Positions 58,131-64,000 of a stretch of 64,000 nt of DNA are shown here, piece after piece. The DNA lies in contig NW_004955470.1 of NCBI RefSeq assembly GCF_000276665.1, positions 2,536,260-2,600,259 on the forward strand. Reading direction: 5' to 3'. Each line of letters starts with the position of its first letter. Position 1 is the stretch's first letter. A program made the position numbers and the translations under genes. Source of the stretch: Chinchilla lanigera (Eukaryota; Chordata; Mammalia; Rodentia; Chinchillidae). Under the pieces are notes generated by a model that worked only from the letters and a program-made list of their open reading frames with translations, had not been told where the DNA came from and searched no databases.

Positions 58131-60119
58131 CCTGTTTCAACAGGGAGAATTCCTACTGGTCAATTATATTCCTCCGAACTTGATTTTGTTTGTTTTCTGG
58201 TTAGGGGTGATTATTTGCATACAAGAAGGAAACAAGGTCCCTTTGTTCTCACCCCACTGCCTGGGAAGTGTGACATCTGCTGCATCCACCGTCACCTGGG
58301 GGGAGGGGGTCGGGCAGGGGGCAGAGAACAACGTTCTTCTTACTTCTCCATCTTTTCTCTCTCTTGGCTGCTTTCCTCTTCTTTCACTTCAGATGCCTTC
58401 GGCCCTCTGACTTTCTGTCCATTCCGCCCTTCATTCTTCACACAATGTTTATTTAATTTCAAATGCTCTCTTCTGGCCAAGAGTTGGCTTAGTGCAGACC
58501 AAAGCGAAAGAAGCGCAATTAAGTCTGCTCCAGGGTGAGGGCGACTCCGAGGAAGATCAGTGCCAGATGTTGCTGTGAGGATGAGCTGTGGGGTAGAGGG
58601 CACCCCGAGGGCACAACCCGGTCACAGGCACCATGTCATCGTTTACGCGGCAGGCGGCACAGTCGATGGCAGAGACATGAGGATCGGGCATCTACCCGTA
58701 CAGCATTCCTCAGGGCGCAGAACCCGGGCTTGAACATCAGCATCACCTGAGGATGTGCTGGAAGTGCACATCTTCACGGTCCACCTGAGTCCAGAAGAAC
58801 AGCCCTGGGGACAGGACTGGGAAGAGGTTTTAACAAGCCCAGGTGGGTGTAACGTAGGCTACAGTTTCTTACTATCATTCAGGGAAGTTGACAGTTGGAC
58901 CTGGGGATCCCCAGATGTCTGAGGATGGCTTCAAGGGGGGGGGATAAGGTGGACCATACCCGGGGGAGGGGGCAAAGAGAAGGGATGGGCAGGGGATTCC
59001 TCAGGTGAATCACAGCTTTTAGCACCTGTGCTGGCTAAAGGGCAGCTTGATGCACAGGACGCTGGATGGGGGAGGTAGGGAACCCACAGAATTCAATTCA
59101 GAGCTGAATCCTTGTTCACAGCATGCATTTTACACTATTCTAATAAAATGCTTTGCTAGGTCCTATAGCAAATGCTAAGTGAATGCACCACTGATTCTTA
59201 AATTATTTCTGATAACCCAAGAAAATTGTTTAAAAAAAAATTATGGTGCTGGGTGCTTTCAACTCTACAAAAAAAACTCCAGAGAACATTTAATAATAAA
59301 TAGCATTTTGCAGTGATGGCTTTGGATCTTTAAGGTACATCTTGATCCCCCCATCTTCCCCTCACCCCCTCCATTCCTGTGGCCACAGCGCGCTGAGGTG
59401 GGCGTGCAACTTGCTAATGGACAAGAGGCTGGATGGATCAAACGGCAAAAGAGAGAATGAGATCAAGCTTGAGCCAAGGGCTGAGGCAAGAGTGAGCTGA
59501 CCTCTCGGGGATCCAACAGATTCTCAAGTCAGGGTCAAGAGCAAGGATGGTGAAACCAAACTATTCCCAAAAAGGCAGCTTTGTCCCAAGTTCTGCCCTT
59601 GATTCGGGCAGAAGTGTTCCTGAGAGGGCAGGTAGGCAAGAAAGGAGTATAAATTGACCCTCAGCCAGCCCCTGTGCTCAGGCTCTCTCTCTCGAGCTGG
59701 GTGACAGTGTAAGAGACTCACTCTTGACCCCACTGCCTTTCCTACTCCTCAAACCTCTCTTGCCATGGAGGGGATGCACTGCTGATGCCCAGGCAGAGGG
59801 CCACCCCCAGAAATCGTGCATGCAAACCTTAGCACCTGCATGTGTTTACGAGGCTGTCCGCAGCACTGGCCCATTTGGTGCCCAGACACAGATCCTGCCC
59901 TTCCGGGTAGCTGGCAGCTGGCCTGTAGGCAGCACATGGCCAAAGCTCCAGGCTGCAGACAATGGATGCTTTAATCCCACAGCATATTTGTGCCAAGTCT
60001 GGACAGCTCTTTACCCAGCGCACACTTTTTCCCAGAAAGTCTATGAGGAGGGCATGACGTCCAGGGACCCCATGGGCTTGGTATCTGTCCCTTCTTGTAT
60101 TTGGTTAAAGCAAAGGAGG
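58131..60119. other. Unique DNA
   Basis: Holds a quadruplex-type G-rich run (listed), an AT-rich patch near 58140-58220 and another near 59100-59300, and a G9 run near 58936. A TATA-like GTATAAATTG at 59647-59656 is isolated. No exon. Confidence 0.35.
58298..58321 (+). other. G-quadruplex-forming sequence
   Basis: G-runs of 6, 5, 3 and 5 separated by one to three bases on the plus strand satisfy the standard four-run quadruplex pattern. It lies about 170 bp beyond the CpG-rich stretch. Confidence 0.7.
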
Positions 60120-60345
60120 TCACCAACCCAGGCTGTAAACATTGCACTTTATTTGCAGCACTGCTTTGGCCGTATCACTGGCTCTAGCACCATACTTATT
60201 TACTTTAAAATGACTCTTTCACCTCTATTTTCCTGGGGCTGCATGGCCCGAGGGAAAGGTGATTTTAACATGCAGATATAAGCTATTATTTAAAGGGGAG
60301 TTTTAGCTGTAACTGCAAGAAGCCCTGTTGAGTAATTAAAGTGCA
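60120..60345. promoter_or_regulatory. Candidate conserved non-coding element
   Basis: Repeat-free AT-rich island (TGTAAACATTGCACTTTATT, TACTTATTTACTTTAAAATG, GATATAAGCTATTATTTAAA, GAGTAATTAAAGTGC) between GC-rich unique flanks. TGTAAACA is a forkhead-type core. Inference from composition only. Confidence 0.3.
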
Positions 60346-61640
60346 GGGAAAGCAACTTTTCTCTCCAGCCAGAAAGACACGTTCGGGCCTCAGGGAGACT
60401 TTGCAGAAGCCTGAGGGGCCACTCTCACAGAAGTGGCTCCCCGTGTCTTCAGGTTTGTCTTCGCGTTGGGCAGCTGTTGGGAAGATGGACAGACAGAGGA
60501 AGGAGAGCTCCAAACCCTTGGTTCCAGGAGCCGGAGAGGGCAAAGAGCATCTCACCTGCCTGGGTGAAGGCCTGCCCCAGACTGGAACAAGACCGGTGCT
60601 CGTTGACATTGATGAGTCCATCTCTGCCTCCCGCATTGCCAAGGCCCCCCTCCCCAGCTGGGGAGACCCGATTCCCTTCCCCTCCCCCCATTTCCTTCCA
60701 GTGGGGCCGAGAGGTGGGATCTGAAGAAGAGCAGGCTCTTGCACCACCGGCCAGCAGCCTCCTCCTCCGCCTTGCAGGGCCCAATCACTCTTTGGAAAGA
60801 TTTCACTCCATGAGGCCCAGCATTACTTGGAATGGAGCGGTCATCAGAGGGGTGGGTGCCAGGCCCCCCCAATCTAACGTGTGGAGGGGACTGTGAGGCA
60901 GGTGGGAAGGCTGAAGGAGGCAGGCAGAAGGCAGGGCAGTGTGTGAAGGCCCCTGCAGGAGTTGCCCTTGCCCTGGAGTTTCAGTCAGCCCTTGTGGACT
61001 CGCCCCAGGTTACAAGATCCCGCGGGTGGGTGCAGGAAGAGAGCAGCGGAGGAGCTGTGACCGCATCTCTAGGCAGCGCTCTGTGGCTCTGAGCTTCCCG
61101 CTAAGGGAAGGAAAGCAAAGCAAAGCAAAATAGCATGCAGCTCTTATCATCTAATAAAAGAAAACGCGCCAATTCTTCGGGGAATTTTTTTTCCTGGCAA
61201 CAAATTCTTGGAAGAATGCATGTGACAGAACACCCCAGGGGAATATCCCGGTGTTGGGAAGTAGGCCACCTCGTCTGGAGGGTTCGGAAATTCCAGCGGG
61301 GCACTGGGAGGCCAGGCAGCTGCGCTGCTCCAGTGGGCTCCAGGGAGGAAGGATGTTGCTCAGAAGGAGGGAGGGAGCAAGGGAGGGGGCAAGGGAGGCT
61401 GGATGGGACAAAGGACTGATAACTCACTGGCCAGCTGTTCTGTGCTGCCTCAGAGAAGGGGCTGAGCCCCTGTTTAGGGACAGTAAGGGGAAGACGAGCC
61501 AGGAAGATTGGAGCTGGCTGTCTGGCTGGCTGAGGTAGGGAGGAGAACAGTCAGGAGAGGTGGGGAGCATTTCTCCAAAGGCAGGGAGACAGCCTGGAGC
61601 CTCCAGCAGGGAAGACAGTGAAGGTGAAGATTGCACATTT
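60346..61640. other. Unique GC-rich DNA, no feature recognised
   Basis: Several overlapping frames of 90-150 codons on both strands reflect GC-rich composition. None has a family resemblance or splice context. Confidence 0.4.
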
Positions 61641-61870
61641 GAGCTCTTTAGGCTTAAGGTTGGGGAGGTGGAATCAAGGTCAAAAAAGTGCGTGTATCCA
61701 AGGAAGAAAGAAGGGAAGAAGCGGAGGGGACAGAAGAGAGAAGAAGGAAGAGCAGGAGAAGAAGAAGAAGAGACAGGGAAAAGAGGAGAAGAGAAGAGAA
61801 ACAAATGGATGAAGGCAGAAAGGGAAGGAGGAAAAGAAGGAAGAGAGAAAAGCAAAGCTGGGAGGACAGG
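61641..61870. repeat. Long purine-rich tract (GAAGA/GGAA)
   Basis: About 230 bp, very largely A/G on the plus strand, especially 61700-61860. It explains the Lys/Glu/Arg-rich and Ser/Leu/Phe-rich frames there. Mirror-like purine runs of this kind can form triplex DNA. Confidence 0.85.
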
Positions 61871-61979
61871 AAGAGGAACAGCGGTCGGCCAAGCCAAGCT
61901 TTGGGGAGAGGCTCTCCTCCCCCACCATCCCACACTCGCTCCTTTGCACTGAATTTCTAGCAAATTCTAAGTTTAGAAA

Positions 61980-62300
61980 TTGCCTTAATTTTGAAATATA
62001 CAAGCCAGTCTTTGTTACTTTAGCTTAAGTAAGGAGTTCGTTTTTCTACATTTTGGCTTGTAAAGTTTCATAGAAAATTTCAACTTTTGTCAGAAAGAAA
62101 AAAAATCATCTAGTTCTGCTCAAAATAACATTTTACAGGAAATTCCAAATTTTCACCAGAATGCCCCAGGTTTGGGGTGTGTGTTGGTGTTGACAGATGA
62201 ACGTTAGCCTTGGAGTAACCATGACTCAGCTTGTTCAAAATAAACTTCTCTCTGAAGATTCAAACCACGCCCTCTTGACACCAGCGTGGTGACCCGAGTG
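61980..62300. promoter_or_regulatory. Candidate conserved non-coding element with AP-1-like site
   Basis: Repeat-free AT-rich stretch followed by CCATGACTCAGC (AP-1/MAF-type core) at 62219-62230. A second TGACTCAG lies at 62419-62426. Composition-based inference. Confidence 0.25.
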
Positions 62301-62964
62301 TCCCCTCTGAAACATCTGCTTACAGCGCTGTCGTCCTGGCACTGAGTCATGGGGAAACCGTAGGCTGCAAATAGGCACTGAGTTCACACACATGGCGTGG
62401 CTGGACGTCACTTGCAGTGTGACTCAGAAGGCCAGAAGATGCCATCAAGCCATAGCAGAGAAAACCCAGGGGCAGCTGCCTGCCTCTCAGTGTCTGTCCA
62501 TGAGAAAACATGGCGCCATGGGGACTTTAGGCTTTGGCAGGAGGCTCTGGTCACTCTCCCCGAGCAAGGTGGTTGACGTGAAAGTGCTTCTTCTTTGGGA
62601 GGCAGGTGGGAGGGGGCGGATCTGGAAAAGGCAGAGGCAGCCACACACTGTTGAGCCTTGGGCCTGCACCTGCGCCTTCTGGGGCCACTGCAGCACTCAG
62701 AGACCCTGTCAGTGCAGGTGCTGAGTGGCACTTGGCCAGGGGTTGCTCCTACTCCCTGTGGTTCCGCTTGTCACAAGCATATCTTGTCTCTTGCAACTGC
62801 AAAAAGGGAAGTCCGAGCTCAAAAGCTGCCTGCCTGTTTTGCCCATCTCAGCCTGCCCAGAACGCTGCTCTGCCACGATCCCATCCGTAGGCTTTGGAGA
62901 CAGCACAGGGGTAAGCGACCTCGGGCTATCACCCCAGGCCATTGGAAAGAGAGCTGAGGGAACC
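62301..62964. other. Unique DNA, no feature recognised
   Basis: No recognised exon or repeat. Confidence 0.4.
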
Positions 62965-62969
62965 CAGGG

Positions 62970-63318
62970 TGTCTTTGTTACTTTTCTCTTGTTGCTGAGA
63001 CAAAATACCTGATGCCCAAATTTAAAGAAGGAAAGGTTTATTTAGGTCGCAACTTGTGGAGGTTCCAGTCCATATCCGTCTGGCTCCAAGACAGGGTGGC
63101 ACATGGCAGGAAAAAGCGAAGGCAACCAGAGCAAAAGGAGGAGCAGCGGCAAGCAGCCTCTTTGCCTCCCTTATATTGTATGCAAACTACCAGCCCCAGG
63201 GCATGTGTAGCACTCAACCCATAATCCCAGAATTGGATCACAGATCAATCACAAATCCTAGAAGCCCACCCCATGACTGTAGGAGGATTTGGGAGACATG
63301 CAGACACAAACCATAACA
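62970..63318 (-). mobile_element. Solo MaLR LTR (MT-like) with intact 5-bp TSD, antisense
   Basis: A 349-bp element beginning TGTCTTTGTTACTTTTCTC and ending ACCATAACA (TG...CA ends). It holds AAGGAAAGGTTTATTTAGGT and TCCGTCTGGCTCCAAGACAG. It is flanked by CAGGG at 62965-62969 and 63319-63323, the 5-bp duplication expected of ERVL/MaLR integration. It is the best-preserved LTR in the window. Confidence 0.92.
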
Positions 63319-63323
63319 CAGGG

Positions 63324-64000
63324 TTTGAGCTTTGGTGCAAGGGGAAGAGGAGGGTGACCGAGGTCTAAGTGTCATCGGGACACATAGCAGTGAGAAACAC
63401 TATTGGGCACAGTATTTCCTTGGAATATACACAGGACTGTCAGGGAGGTTGTGGTACCATGTGGCTGGTGTGACAGCACAGGCGCTTTTAGCCAGGTGTC
63501 ACTTTGGCAGCAGGAGAACTGGGGGAGGCCAGCCACTGTAGACAGCTCTCAGGAACACTTGCATGCCAAGCCTTGTTCTGGGAAGTGCCTGGTCAGGAGA
63601 GAGAGGCCCAGACTTTGGAAGATGTTCAGGGACTCGGGGACCCACCATGTCACTAGGCCTGGGCAGGTTAGGGAAAAACCCCCAGAAATATGTTTTTGCA
63701 CTGAGCTTTGAAAGCTGACTCCAAAACTTGCAGCGTGAGGTGTTTTTCCTCATAGGTTCTCACATGTTCTCAGGTGTGCTGAGAACATGTGACCAGGTGT
63801 GGCTGAGCCAGGACTCGAACTCCAGCCACTGAGCTAGGCAGAACCACCCCGGAGGATGCTAGGTTGGGCTGGAGAGGAGGCATGGGGACTCGAAGGGAGG
63901 AGGGTGACCTGGGGAGGCCTCCCTGCAAGTTAGGAATTGGGGGATGGGTATTGCTACGCAGGGGAGAACAGTTTTAGCTGCCTGGGTTTCTGTCCCCTTA
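63324..64000. other. Unique DNA to the right edge, with a palindrome
   Basis: Apart from the palindrome listed separately, no exon or repeat is recognised. Confidence 0.4.
63760..63792. repeat. Perfect 14-bp inverted repeat with 5-nt loop
   Basis: TCACATGTTCTCAG (63760-63773) and CTGAGAACATGTGA (63779-63792) are exact reverse complements around GTGTG. Each arm holds a TGTTCT/AGAACA steroid-receptor-type half site and a CATG core resembling a p53 half site. Confidence 0.95.

Noticed and set aside
59724..60281. Plus-strand frame of 185 codons
   Set aside because: Non-ATG start, runs into an AT-rich island, no family resemblance.
61424..61963. Frames of 90-179 codons rich in Ser/Leu/Phe or Lys/Glu/Arg
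   Set aside because: Product of the long purine tract, not a gene.
63000..63320. Possible exon-like frames inside the right-end LTR
   Set aside because: The segment is a solo MaLR LTR with a 5-bp TSD; the frames are incidental.

Overview
The window reads as mammalian nuclear DNA, from a rodent. There are no long open frames, operons or ribosome-binding sites, and the sequence is dominated by interspersed repeats. The SINEs point to the group. Short tRNA-Ala-derived ID elements end in a GGTACCGG-type 3' end. There are B1 (7SL-derived) elements with the internal duplication, and fused B1+ID dimers of the B1-dID type. B1-dID is described from dormice, squirrels, beavers and guinea-pig relatives but not from mouse or rat. 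Together with the ID 3' end this suggests a hystricomorph (guinea-pig/mole-rat-like) or a beaver-like rodent. Rodent is near certain; the suborder is inference.

Layout. Positions 1-575 carry the 3' end of a protein-coding gene on the minus strand: a splice acceptor, 47 codons, a stop, a 3' UTR and an AATAAA signal close to the left edge. I do not recognise the protein, and I could not find its upstream exons, which must lie to the right (possibly beyond the window). From 0.6 to 8.4 kb there is non-coding DNA with a TG-rich array, MIR and L2 fossils and two MaLR LTRs. From 8.4 to 13.5 kb two sense-strand L1 remnants are repeatedly interrupted by younger ID, B1 and MaLR insertions. From 13.5 to 28.5 kb the DNA is mostly unique and includes a (GT)22 tract, candidate conserved non-coding DNA at 20.4 and 25.2 kb, and a clear CpG island at 26.75-27.37 kb. 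From 28.5 to 32.5 kb lies a long antisense L1. From 33 to 44 kb there are B1-dID, MIR, MaLR and L1 fragments with unique islands. From 44 to 48 kb the DNA is mostly unique, including an AT-rich repeat-free stretch at 46.85-47.8 kb. From 48 to 53.5 kb there are a possible ERV LTR, a MaLR, a MER2/Tigger-type DNA transposon fossil and an L1. From 53.5 to 64 kb the DNA is mainly unique, with a second CpG-rich stretch at 57.3-58.1 kb, a solo MaLR LTR with intact target-site duplication, and a 14-bp perfect palindrome near the right end.

How the parts relate: nothing here forms a multi-gene system. The plausible functional content is one terminal exon, one strong and one weaker CpG-rich promoter/enhancer candidate, and several unique AT-rich islands that could be distal regulatory DNA. 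Everything else I can name is transposon fossil or simple repeat. I found no tRNA, rRNA, snRNA, CRISPR or viral gene. I see no novel biological system, and alignment to other mammals would be needed to promote any of the regulatory candidates.
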